A stretch of 15,616 nt of DNA from Arcobacteraceae bacterium (GCA_023229945.1 JALNYH010000033.1:1-15616), one strand, 5' to 3'; positions 6,762-13,274 are shown, counted from the first letter of the stretch. Notes: generated by a model from the letters alone, not told the origin. Numbers and translations: made by a program.

Positions 6762-7888
6762 AGTCTAGAAAAAATACAAATTGTGTCAAATATGATGGAG
6801 CTTATAGATATTTTGGTACAGAGATAGAACATCCTTTGTGGGTAGCTGATATGGATTTTGAAGTACCTAAATTTTTGCGTAAGAGACTTCAGAAAAAAGT
6901 AGATTTCGGAATTTTTGGATATGAAGAAATAAGCAAAGAGTTTTATAAAAGTATAATCTTTTGGCAAAAACTTCAAAACAATATAATACTTAAAAAACAC
7001 AATATCGTATATAGCTCATCAGTAGTTGCAAGTTTGGGAGCTTGTGTGAGAGCTTTTAGTGATATTGGTGATGAAGTAGTTGTATTTTCGCCTGTTTATT
7101 ATCCTTTTTTTAGTGTCATAGAAGAAAATGAAAGAAGGGTGCTAAATCAAGAGCTTGTTTTGGATAATGGCAAATATTCTATAGATTTTGACAAACTAAA
7201 ACAGTCAATCACCCCCAAAACAAAACTTATCCTTTTTTGCTCACCGCACAACCCAATAGGCAAGATTTGGAGTGAAAAAGAGCTTACAAAATTAGCCAAT
7301 ATAGCTATAGAAAACAATCTTTTTATAGTAAGTGATGAGATTCATTGTGATATAGTTTTTGATAAATTTATCTCTATGGCAAAAGATGAGCGTTTAAAAA
7401 ATAGATTAATAGTACTAAACTCACCATCAAAAACATTTAATACTGCAGGATTAGCCTCTTCGTATGTTTTTTGTTATGATATTGATATGTTGAGAGCTTT
7501 TAAAACTCAGTTGGCCTCTATACATTCAAATCACTTAAATAATTTTTCAAATGTTGCTATGAGTGTGTATTCCTACAAAGGCAAAGTTTGGCTTATAGAA
7601 CTTTTGAAATATATACAGAGCAATAAAACTTTCGTAATAGAATTTTTGAAATTTCACAAATCAAAAATAAAAGTAATTGACTCAAATGCAACATATCTTT
7701 TATGGCTTGATTTTAGAGAATTTGGGCTGAGTCAAAAAGAATTAACCCAAAAGTTGTATGATGCTAAAATAGGGCTAAACAGTGGTGATAGCTTTGGTCT
7801 GGGTGGAGTTGGCTTTATGAGATTGAATATCGCTACGCAAAACAAAAACTTAATAAAAGTATTAGAAAAACTTATAAAAGTATTTTAA
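6740..7888 (+). CDS. ovoB: PLP-dependent C-S lyase, probable OvoB (MalY/PatB-like)
   Basis: A 382-residue fold-type I PLP enzyme of the MalY/PatB cystathionine beta-lyase group. Visible features are PLWVADMDF (about 32-40), SPVYYPF (117-123), the cofactor-contacting HNP (170-172), SDEIH with Asp199, and the Schiff-base lysine Lys231 in SPSKTFNTAGL. In ovothiol synthesis OvoB cleaves the histidylcysteine sulfoxide made by OvoA to release 5-thiohistidine. The assignment rests on the family and on its start codon lying inside ovoA (22-base overlap), which implies tight coupling. On family alone it could be a general cystathionine beta-lyase. The N-terminus MANFDKIKSRKNT matches the usual start of this family, confirming both the start and that ovoA really ends where it does. 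Confidence 0.82.
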   Translation: MANFDKIKSRKNTNCVKYDGAYRYFGTEIEHPLWVADMDFEVPKFLRKRLQKKVDFGIFGYEEISKEFYKSIIFWQKLQNNIILKKHNIVYSSSVVASLGACVRAFSDIGDEVVVFSPVYYPFFSVIEENERRVLNQELVLDNGKYSIDFDKLKQSITPKTKLILFCSPHNPIGKIWSEKELTKLANIAIENNLFIVSDEIHCDIVFDKFISMAKDERLKNRLIVLNSPSKTFNTAGLASSYVFCYDIDMLRAFKTQLASIHSNHLNNFSNVAMSVYSYKGKVWLIELLKYIQSNKTFVIEFLKFHKSKIKVIDSNATYLLWLDFREFGLSQKELTQKLYDAKIGLNSGDSFGLGGVGFMRLNIATQNKNLIKVLEKLIKVF

Positions 7889-7915
7889 TATTTTAAGATA
7901 GTATTAATAATTTTT
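7885..7915 (+). terminator. Weak terminator-like stem-loop after ovoB
   Basis: TTAATATT overlapping the ovoB stop pairs with AGTATTAA (7900-7907, one G-T pair) around a 7-base loop, and a run of T follows at 7911-7915. The stem is entirely AT except the wobble, so termination would be weak. Confidence 0.28.
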
Positions 7916-7954
7916 GTACTAAGCTTGTAATATACAAAATATGGAGGTATAAAG

Positions 7955-8545
7955 ATGAAAAAATTGAGAAATATTTTACTAGCAGGTTTGGTGGCTGTTG
8001 GCTTAAATGTAAGTGCAGAAGAACTTATGATAGATTCAGCTCATAGTGAAGTGGCTTTTAGTGTAAAACATCTTATGATTACCAATGTAAAAGGTGAATT
8101 CACTGATTATGATGGTGATATAGTATATGATATGAAGAATAAAGCTTTTAGTGCTTTTGATGCTACTATCAAAGCTAAGTCTATAGATACTGGCATAGAA
8201 AAAAGAGATGAACATTTGAGAAGTGCTGACTTTTTTGAAGTTGAGAAGTATCCAGATATCAGATTTGTAATGTCAAGTTATGAAAAACAATCAGATACTA
8301 GTGGTGTATTAAAAGGTGATATAACAATTAGAGGCATATCCAAACCAGTCGATTTAAAGGCTACAATTAATGGTGTAATCAAAGATATGGCTGGCAAAAC
8401 AAAAATTGGTTTTAGTCTTGATGGACAAATTAATAGAAAAGATTTTGGACTTAATTGGAATAAGGCACTAGAATTTGGCGGAGTTACAGTTGGAGATGAT
8501 GTCAAATTGATGGTTGAGATACAAGCAGTGGTTCTTGAAGATTAA
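7955..8545 (+). CDS. YceI family periplasmic protein
   Basis: A 196-residue secreted lipocalin-like protein. The signal peptide covers about residues 1-21 (basic MKKLRN, hydrophobic core, cut near VSA/EE), so the mature protein is periplasmic. The mature N-terminus MIDSAHSEVAFSVKHLMI and the internal DHRx-like GDITIRGISKPVDL are typical of the YceI fold, an eight-stranded barrel that binds long polyprenoid or fatty ligands. Members are often induced by stress or base, but the exact role is unsettled. Length is normal. A strong GGAGG at 7943-7947 supports the ATG. A 66-base gap with a weak terminator separates it from ovoB, so it is probably its own transcription unit. Confidence 0.92.
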   Translation: MKKLRNILLAGLVAVGLNVSAEELMIDSAHSEVAFSVKHLMITNVKGEFTDYDGDIVYDMKNKAFSAFDATIKAKSIDTGIEKRDEHLRSADFFEVEKYPDIRFVMSSYEKQSDTSGVLKGDITIRGISKPVDLKATINGVIKDMAGKTKIGFSLDGQINRKDFGLNWNKALEFGGVTVGDDVKLMVEIQAVVLED

Positions 8546-8553
8546 AATAGCCT

Positions 8554-8588
8554 TAGGTGGTAGGTCGTAGAGAGTAGGTTGTAGTGAT
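8554..8588. repeat. Degenerate heptamer array after yceI
   Basis: Units TAGGTGG, TAGGTCG, TAGAGAG, TAGGTTG and TAGTGAT follow each other in register. In rotation (GGTCGTA) they resemble the - strand units at 105-160 (AGTCGTG). It begins nine bases after the yceI stop. Confidence 0.75.
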
Positions 8589-8609
8589 GGAGTGACTTCG
8601 TCACCTTTT
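8589..8609 (+). terminator. Short hairpin with T-run between yceI and the HIT gene
   Basis: GTGAC (8592-8596) and GTCAC (8600-8604) form a five-pair stem around TTC, with possible G-T extension below, followed by TTTT at 8606-8609. It could end the yceI transcript, or be a small repeat, as it lies between two heptamer arrays. Confidence 0.35.
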
Positions 8610-8634
8610 GAATTATGAGCAAAGCGAATATCTA

Positions 8635-8669
8635 AGTTATTAGTTATTCATTATTAGTTATTAATTAAA
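8635..8669. repeat. Degenerate heptamer array before the HIT gene
   Basis: Units AGTTATT, AGTTATT, CATTATT, AGTTATT and AATTAAA run in register up to the HIT ribosome binding site. In rotation they read ATTAGTT, one base from the ATTAGTG units at 9241-9271 and 778-805. Confidence 0.75.
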
Positions 8670-8680
8670 AATGGAGTTTT

Positions 8681-9178
8681 ATGGATAAATTGTATGCCCC
8701 TTGGAGGGATGAGTATGTAAAAGGTGACAAAATAGAAGGTTGTGTATTTTGTCATGTAAGTAAAAGTAGCGACGATGATAGAAATCTTGGTGTTTTATAT
8801 CGTGATGAATATTGTTTCGTTGTGATGAATCGCTATCCATATTCTCCAGGGCATTTTATGATAATACCTCATTTTCATACAGATTCACTTGAAGAACTTG
8901 CTCCCCAAATCTGGCTTAGAATGTCAGAATTAGCTCAAAAAGGTGTGCAGATGCTCAAAACTGAGCTAAACGCCAAAGGTATAAATATAGGTATGAATCT
9001 AGGTTCTGTGGGTGGTGCTGGTATTGCTGAGCATATTCATCTTCACCTAGTACCTAGATGGATGGGAGATACAAACTTTATCACTACAATTGGTCATACT
9101 AGAGTGTATAGTGTAGATTTTGATGAGATTTATAATAAGCTTCTAAAGGTATCTGAACGATATTTTTGTAGTAATTAA
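8681..9178 (+). CDS. HIT family nucleotide hydrolase/phosphorylase
   Basis: A 165-residue cytoplasmic histidine-triad protein. The active-site HIHLHLV (118-124) gives the HxHxH triad, with the middle of the three histidines the expected nucleophile that takes up the nucleotide. The upstream YPYSPGHFMIIPHFH (about 52-66) is the conserved strand pair that shapes the purine pocket. CVFC near 21-24, together with nearby histidines, could bind zinc as in some HIT proteins. The N-terminal APWRDEYV resembles the Ap4A-phosphorylase-like branch, so dinucleoside polyphosphates or adenylylated molecules are likely substrates, but the exact one cannot be told. GGAG four bases before the ATG supports the start. 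Related Campylobacterota tend to carry a HIT gene near murF; here methyltransferase, ovoAB and yceI lie between them. Confidence 0.9.
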   Translation: MDKLYAPWRDEYVKGDKIEGCVFCHVSKSSDDDRNLGVLYRDEYCFVVMNRYPYSPGHFMIIPHFHTDSLEELAPQIWLRMSELAQKGVQMLKTELNAKGINIGMNLGSVGGAGIAEHIHLHLVPRWMGDTNFITTIGHTRVYSVDFDEIYNKLLKVSERYFCSN

Positions 9179-9202
9179 ACTCTTTGAATAATTCATAAGT
9201 AT

Positions 9203-9229
9203 AGACCCCGAATCAAGTTCGGGGTGACG
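9203..9229 (-). repeat. REP-like palindromic element, copy 1
   Basis: A 27-base element with an 8-pair stem, ACCCCGAA (9205-9212) with TTCGGGGT (9218-9225), and a 5-base loop. Its reverse complement has the same layout as copy 2 at 9273-9299. It lies 25 bases after the HIT stop and is followed by a T-run (9233-9237), so it can also act as the HIT terminator. Confidence 0.85.
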
Positions 9230-9240
9230 ATATTTTTGTG

Positions 9241-9271
9241 ATTTGTGATTAGTGATTAGTGATTAGTGATT
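9241..9271. repeat. Heptamer array between the two palindromes
   Basis: Units ATTTGTG, ATTAGTG, ATTAGTG, ATTAGTG, then ATT. It sits exactly between the two inverted REP-like elements. Confidence 0.85.
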
Positions 9272-9272
9272 C

Positions 9273-9299
9273 TGTCATCCTGAGCTTGACTCAGGATCT
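9273..9299 (+). repeat. REP-like palindromic element, copy 2
   Basis: Stem ATCCTGAG (9277-9284) with CTCAGGAT (9290-9297), loop CTTGA. Compared with the reverse complement of copy 1, all differences are C/T or A/G changes, and those in the stem are paired so that base pairing is kept. A further AATCTAG / CTAGATT inverted repeat follows (9300-9306 and 9321-9327). Confidence 0.85.
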
Positions 9300-9341
9300 A
9301 ATCTAGTATTGGTTGGAACGCTAGATTCATCCATTTTCTCC

Positions 9342-9390
9342 AAAACTTAAAACTTAACACTTAACACTTAGCACTTAAAACTCAAAACTA
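9342..9390. repeat. Degenerate heptamer array ending in the pldA stop codon
   Basis: Seven units: AAAACTT, AAAACTT, AACACTT, AACACTT, AGCACTT, AAAACTC, AAAACTA. On the - strand they read AAGTGTT / AAGTTTT. The last unit supplies the TAG stop of pldA (9388-9390 read on the - strand). Confidence 0.85.
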
Positions 9391-10380
9391 CCTCGAAAAA
9401 GCTATCCCCAAAGTAAACCTATTTACATATCTATCATGATCTATAAGGCTATCTCCATATCCACTTTGAAGTTGAATAAATCCAAAGTATTTGTGCAATC
9501 TAGTATCAGTTTTGAGTGGAAATGTCCATATAAAATCTGTAGAGTGTTTGTTATTCTTTCGTAGGTTATTTCTGAAGCTTATCTCAAATAGATGTTTTTT
9601 GTATGGATATTTTATCCCAAGCTCACCAAATCCATAATATTTATGAATATCTGGATTATCATCACCATCATAGTCATTAACTGCTTTCTTAGTTCTTTCT
9701 GGTATTCTATACCATATTTTTGGGGTGATGAAAAGATTACCTAGCTGAAATGTAGCTTCTGTATATAATCTATTCCAAGATCTCGATTGTTCATTGTTTT
9801 TTCCATTTGATTCATGAATAAAACCCAATTTATATAGTTTCAATGAGGAATCTTTATTGTTATTGTAAAACATTGCAAAAATCTCAGGAGAGTAGTTGGT
9901 CTCTCTAAAAGGTGATGATTTGTCATATAGTTGCCACCAAGAAGTTTGAGTATAACCAAATTCTATGGATTCATTTAGCCCAAAAGCATTGTGAAGTAGT
10001 GGTTTTCTTACACTTATTTGAAATTTTGCTTCATTACTATCTCTATCATCTATTCTTTTGTTTTGATAAGAAATAGGTGCAAAATAGTTCTTTTTATATG
10101 CATAAAGCCCAAATTCAGAACTCATCATTTGTTCTACATTTTCTTGAGTTTCTTTATCTTCAAGTTGTATAAATTTAGTTGAAAAATTTATTCTATTTTC
10201 TTGAGAAGCGGATATGTCATCCACCTTTTCAAAATCTTGATTTTGTAATGCCAAATACTTATATATTTCCATTGCACTTTGATAGTCACCTATTTTTTCA
10301 TATTCTTTGGCATATTTGATTAATTGCTCATTGGCATAAGAAAAAGATATGAAAAGAATTAGTATTAATAAATTTCTCAT
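9388..10380 (-). CDS. pldA: Outer membrane phospholipase A (OMPLA)
   Basis: PldA is an outer-membrane beta-barrel enzyme that removes acyl chains from phospholipids misplaced in the outer leaflet. The catalytic site is clear: His189 and Ser191 in FIHESNG and Asn203 in SRSWNRLY, with the His-x-Ser and +12 Asn spacing of the E. coli enzyme. A signal peptide covers about 1-16 (cut near SYA/NE). Residues about 17-50 form a TPR-like helical pair before the barrel, an addition to the core enzyme. Alternating strands and YYGFGELG and SGYGDSLIDH follow, ending in the aromatic/basic FSR expected of outer-membrane barrels. The ATG overlaps the pdxA stop (ATGA), so translation is coupled and it is the last gene of the recO-pdx operon. 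Confidence 0.9.
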   Translation of the reverse strand: MRNLLILILFISFSYANEQLIKYAKEYEKIGDYQSAMEIYKYLALQNQDFEKVDDISASQENRINFSTKFIQLEDKETQENVEQMMSSEFGLYAYKKNYFAPISYQNKRIDDRDSNEAKFQISVRKPLLHNAFGLNESIEFGYTQTSWWQLYDKSSPFRETNYSPEIFAMFYNNNKDSSLKLYKLGFIHESNGKNNEQSRSWNRLYTEATFQLGNLFITPKIWYRIPERTKKAVNDYDGDDNPDIHKYYGFGELGIKYPYKKHLFEISFRNNLRKNNKHSTDFIWTFPLKTDTRLHKYFGFIQLQSGYGDSLIDHDRYVNRFTLGIAFSR

Positions 10381-11339
10381 TTGTTATTTATTAGCTCAAT
10401 TGCTTTTTTGATGGCATTTATATAACTCTTTGTATTGATATTTGAGTCGTTTTTGTAAGCAATATCAAAAGCAGTACCATGGTCAACTGAAGTTCTTATA
10501 ACAGGAAGATTCAAGCTAGCATTGATACTCTTATCAAAATACAAAGCCTTCAAAGGTGCCAATCCTTGGTCATGATACATCGCGACAAAATATTTATAGT
10601 TTTGACGATTATGTTTGGTAAATGCAATATCAGGTACGGCTGGACCATAAAAAATCTTACTACCTAGTATATCATTTGCTTCTTTGATTGCTTTTATTAT
10701 TTTGACTTCCTCATCGCCTAGTACTCCACCATCTCCAGCGTGAGGATTAAGACCCAATACACACACCTTATCTGGCTTGGTAGCACTGTGGAAATCAAGC
10801 AAAAATTGAAGAAGTTTTTTTGTCTTGATACTGTCACTCACTTTTGAAAGTGGAATATGCTCAGTAAAAAGTGCCACATACATCTCCTCACACCCAAGCA
10901 TCATAATAGCATCTTTGCCAAAATAATCTCTCAAAACTTCAGTATGCCCCTTGTACCCAATCCCAGCTTCTGACCATGATTGTTTATTGATAGGAAGTGT
11001 AGTGATAGCATCAACTTTCCCTTTTTTTGCAAGCTTTATAGCATCCCAAAAAGAATCATAAGAGTATTTTCCACTTTTCTTAGTCACTTTAGACGGTTTT
11101 ATCTCAAACTCACCTTTTGTTGGGTATAAATTGAAATTTTCAGGTTTGTTAAGATTTAAAAGTTTTAATCCCTGTGTTAGCATTGTTTCATTTATACAAT
11201 AAACAGGCTCACAAAAAGTAGATATTTCATCATGTGCTTTCAATGCTATTTCAAGCCCAATACCATTGAGATCACCGATGCTCACAGCAATTTTTTTGAA
11301 TGTTGAATGTTGAATGTTGAATGTTGAATTATTTTTCAT
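10377..11339 (-). CDS. pdxA: 4-hydroxythreonine-4-phosphate dehydrogenase PdxA with a heptamer-encoded N-terminus
   Basis: PdxA oxidises 4-phosphohydroxy-threonine; its product is condensed by PdxJ with deoxyxylulose phosphate to give pyridoxine phosphate, the route to PLP. The 320-residue protein has the family motifs SIGDLNGIG (20-28), GHTE (131-134), the metal-binding His161 in EHIPL, His200 in LNPHAG and His256 in MYHDQGL, and TSVDHGTA (283-290). The conserved part begins at KKIAVSIGD. Residues 4-14 before it (a STFNIQH cycle) are encoded by heptamer repeats. AAGGA (11345-11349) sits five bases before the ATG, and there is no ATG or GTG between it and the core, so the repeat appears to be translated. 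A change of one or two repeat units would shift the frame. The start overlaps the four-helix-bundle gene by 11 bases. Confidence 0.94.
   Translation of the reverse strand: MKNNSTFNIQHSTFKKIAVSIGDLNGIGLEIALKAHDEISTFCEPVYCINETMLTQGLKLLNLNKPENFNLYPTKGEFEIKPSKVTKKSGKYSYDSFWDAIKLAKKGKVDAITTLPINKQSWSEAGIGYKGHTEVLRDYFGKDAIMMLGCEEMYVALFTEHIPLSKVSDSIKTKKLLQFLLDFHSATKPDKVCVLGLNPHAGDGGVLGDEEVKIIKAIKEANDILGSKIFYGPAVPDIAFTKHNRQNYKYFVAMYHDQGLAPLKALYFDKSINASLNLPVIRTSVDHGTAFDIAYKNDSNINTKSYINAIKKAIELINNK
11296..11330. repeat. Five-copy heptamer array (TTGAATG) inside the pdxA 5' end
   Basis: Five units in register, four perfect and the last ending in T. On the - strand the array is open in all frames and is translated as the PdxA N-terminus. 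It abuts the stop codon of the four-helix-bundle gene and is inverted relative to the array at 11715-11749 (ATTCAAA). Confidence 0.95.
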
Positions 11340-11697
11340 TATTATCCTTACTTGATTTTACTATTTTTGTTATGATGTTGATGATTTCATGTATATCTAT
11401 AACTAAGCTTTCTACATGTGATTCTTTAATATTTAGATAATCAGTCTTTATCAATAAATCAATCCAGTATTTTGTTTCTCTTGCTTCTTTGCTTGCAATA
11501 CTCATTTTTGATATAAAGTCAGCTTTTGATTGACCAGCTTGTGCTTCATTTATATTGGCACCTATGGAAGTTCCACATCTTAAAAGTTGTTTTGATAAAA
11601 TAAATTCTTTTTTGTCATTAGATAAATATTTATAAAGTTTAACTATCCTGATAGCAAAATCAAATGATTTATTTAAGATTATATTTTCTTCTTTCAT
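11329..11697 (-). CDS. Four-helix-bundle protein, S23/IVP family
   Basis: A 122-residue helical protein of the four-helix-bundle group first known from intervening sequences of 23S rRNA genes (IVP/S23) and structurally related to the Avd accessory protein of diversity-generating retroelements. The family pattern is clear: KSFDFAIRIVKLYKYL in helix 1, LSKQLLRCGTSIGANINEA in helix 2, then FISKMSIASKEARETKYWIDLL in helix 3 and a final helix ending in a basic tail. Such proteins form basic oligomers and may bind nucleic acid; no enzyme activity is evident. The ATG at 11697 matches family N-termini; a TTG five codons upstream is less likely. It lies between pdxJ and pdxA, overlaps pdxA by 11 bases, and is flanked by inverted heptamer arrays, suggesting insertion into an older pdxJ-pdxA pair. 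Confidence 0.85.
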   Translation of the reverse strand: MKEENIILNKSFDFAIRIVKLYKYLSNDKKEFILSKQLLRCGTSIGANINEAQAGQSKADFISKMSIASKEARETKYWIDLLIKTDYLNIKESHVESLVIDIHEIINIITKIVKSSKDNNEK

Positions 11698-11714
11698 ATT
11701 TTTCTTATCCAATC

Positions 11715-11749
11715 ATTCAAAATTCAAAATTTAAAATTCAAAATTTTTC
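11715..11749. repeat. Heptamer array (ATTCAAA) covering the pdxJ 3' end
   Basis: Units ATTCAAA, ATTCAAA, ATTTAAA, ATTCAAA and a diverged ATTTTTC. It encodes the last residues of PdxJ (about ILNFKF) and supplies its TGA stop. It faces the array at 11296-11330 in inverted orientation, with the four-helix-bundle gene exactly between them. Confidence 0.9.
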
Positions 11750-12512
11750 TCATCTCCACTATCGCCTTTTCCAACCCAACATAAACGCTTCGTGCTACAA
11801 TACTTTGCCCGATATTCAACTCTTCTATTTCTTTGATATGTAGTATATCTGTTACATTGTTGTAGTTTAGTCCATGACCAGCTGCAACTTTCAGTCCAAG
11901 ACTATTTGCTTCTTTTGATGCAGTTTCTAGCTCTTTGATACTCTTGTCTAGTCTAGATTTCAATTCACTTTTAGGTAAATCAAGCTCTTTGATACAGTGG
12001 TGTGTAAGGCGTAAATTTGTGTAAAGCATCGCATAAATATTTGCAAAGCTTCCAGTATGAAACTCCACCCAGTCGCTTCCTAGCATCTTAGCATAATCAC
12101 AAGCTTGAATTGATGGGTCAATAAACAGTGATATTTCTATTTCATTTGCTTTTAGCTTGTCTATTGCCTTTTTGATTTTTTCATATTGCCCTGATAAGTC
12201 AAGTCCACCTTCGGTAGTTACTTCATTTCTATTTTCAGGGACAAGTGTCGCACGAAATGGTTTGAGAGTACAAACTATATCTATGATTTCAGGATTTATA
12301 GAACATTCTAGATTGACTGGAAGCAAAGAAGAGTTAATAATATCTCTAGCATCATTGTCATGTATATGTCTTCTATCCTCTCTTAAGTGTATAGTTATCT
12401 GATCCGCCCCAGCAATCCTACACACCCCCACAGCATCAAGTGGACTCGGGTCATTTATCTTCCGAGCCTCCCTAAGCACTGCAATATGGTCTATATTTAC
12501 ACCTAATTTCAT
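11724..12512 (-). CDS. pdxJ: Pyridoxine 5'-phosphate synthase PdxJ
   Basis: PdxJ condenses 1-deoxyxylulose-5-phosphate with the PdxA product to make pyridoxine 5'-phosphate, the ring-closing step of vitamin B6 synthesis. The TIM-barrel protein starts at the internal ATG (12512): GGGGAG lies eight bases upstream and MKLGVNIDHIAVLREAR is the usual family N-terminus. A longer in-frame start at 12545 would add 11 residues partly encoded by repeat and is less likely. Motifs seen are GVNIDH, ITIHLREDRRHI, EFHTGSFAN and AAGHGLNYNNV near the phosphate-binding end, then LNIGQSIVARSVYVGLEKA. The chain is 262 residues. The last few residues come from a heptamer array, beyond the normal end of the final helix. 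It is downstream of recO and upstream of the inserted four-helix-bundle gene and pdxA. Confidence 0.95.
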   Translation of the reverse strand: MKLGVNIDHIAVLREARKINDPSPLDAVGVCRIAGADQITIHLREDRRHIHDNDARDIINSSLLPVNLECSINPEIIDIVCTLKPFRATLVPENRNEVTTEGGLDLSGQYEKIKKAIDKLKANEIEISLFIDPSIQACDYAKMLGSDWVEFHTGSFANIYAMLYTNLRLTHHCIKELDLPKSELKSRLDKSIKELETASKEANSLGLKVAAGHGLNYNNVTDILHIKEIEELNIGQSIVARSVYVGLEKAIVEMRKILNFKF

Positions 12513-12533
12513 TCTACATTCTCCCCTTCTTAA

Positions 12534-12561
12534 ATCATCTACCATCTAACACCTAACTAAA
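12534..12561. repeat. Degenerate heptamer array between recO and pdxJ
   Basis: Units ATCATCT, ACCATCT, AACACCT and AACTAAA fill the short recO-pdxJ gap; on the - strand AGATGAT, AGATGGT, AGGTGTT, TTTAGTT. It runs over the recO stop codon. The units are diverged, so support is moderate. Confidence 0.55.
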
Positions 12562-13174
12562 GTCCCTGCAATATTATCTGCCAAAGATAATCCACTTCTT
12601 CATCGTTTAAATTTATAGCTGATTTTTCATTAAAAAGCTCTTCTATATGGTTACTCTCAAAGCTTCTTGAATAGCTACATTTGGGATGTGTTGGCAAAAA
12701 TCCTCTTACCAAAGATATATTGTTTTCTATCTTTTCTTCACACAAAAGACAAATATGCTCATTATGTAATCTCCCCTCATGTTCTAAAAGTTTGATATAC
12801 CCCTCTAGCAAAGCTCTCTTTGGGTTTTGTTTGGTAATTTTGACTAGCATTTCATTGAAAAGTACAAAATAAAAATCATCAATATGCTCTACATCTTTGA
12901 GATGTGAATAAAAAAGCTTCACAAACCTCTGCCAAGCATACATCTTCTCAAACTCTCCCATCCAAGCAAATCCAAGTTGCATCACATCTTTTAGTCGGTG
13001 AATAGAGCCTTTTAGGTTGGTATCTATTTCAAAGTCTATCTTATATCCGATATTGAGTATAGAGTGCCTAGCTCCATAAAAACGGTACAAAGTATATACC
13101 TTATCACTCCCCAAAATAGACACAATCAAATCTTCATCTTTGACTTTTTGTAAATTAATTATAAATCCTTGCAA
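12557..13174 (-). CDS. recO: DNA repair protein RecO
   Basis: RecO helps load RecA onto SSB-coated single-stranded DNA in the RecFOR gap-repair pathway and can anneal strands. The 205-residue product has the N-terminal OB-fold (GFIINLQKVKDEDLIVSIL, then YTLYRFYGARHS) and a helical C-terminal domain containing CLLC and a later Cys in HPKCSYSR, the remains of a zinc site. The protein is short and divergent, as in other Campylobacterota RecO. Both possible starts are TTG: the one at 13174 gives MQGFIINLQK, matching family N-termini, and has GGTGG upstream; the one at 13192 adds six residues and has no ribosome site. It heads the - strand operon recO-pdxJ-four-helix-pdxA-pldA, from an extended -10 promoter. 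Confidence 0.88.
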   Translation of the reverse strand: MQGFIINLQKVKDEDLIVSILGSDKVYTLYRFYGARHSILNIGYKIDFEIDTNLKGSIHRLKDVMQLGFAWMGEFEKMYAWQRFVKLFYSHLKDVEHIDDFYFVLFNEMLVKITKQNPKRALLEGYIKLLEHEGRLHNEHICLLCEEKIENNISLVRGFLPTHPKCSYSRSFESNHIEELFNEKSAINLNDEEVDYLWQIILQGL

Positions 13175-13230
13175 ATAAGTACCACCAACCAATAAAAATA
13201 TACTAAAGAAGTTATATATTAGTATCTATC

Positions 13231-13239
13231 ATTATAGCA
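13231..13239 (-). promoter_or_regulatory. Extended -10 promoter for the recO operon
   Basis: On the - strand the sequence reads TGCTATAAT, a full TGnTATAAT extended -10 box, about 55 bases before the chosen recO start. Extended -10 promoters do not need a -35 box, and none is obvious. Confidence 0.6.
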
Positions 13240-13274
13240 TAAAATTGTTAAGCCATTGATAAGTGATATTTTTA

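Noticed and set aside
12157..12402. Open frame on the + strand inside pdxJ
   Set aside because: PdxJ motifs occupy the opposite strand over the same bases and no family is recognisable here.
12513..12545. Upstream PdxJ start adding 11 residues
   Set aside because: The extension is partly encoded by heptamer repeats, while the internal ATG has a strong Shine-Dalgarno and matches the family N-terminus.
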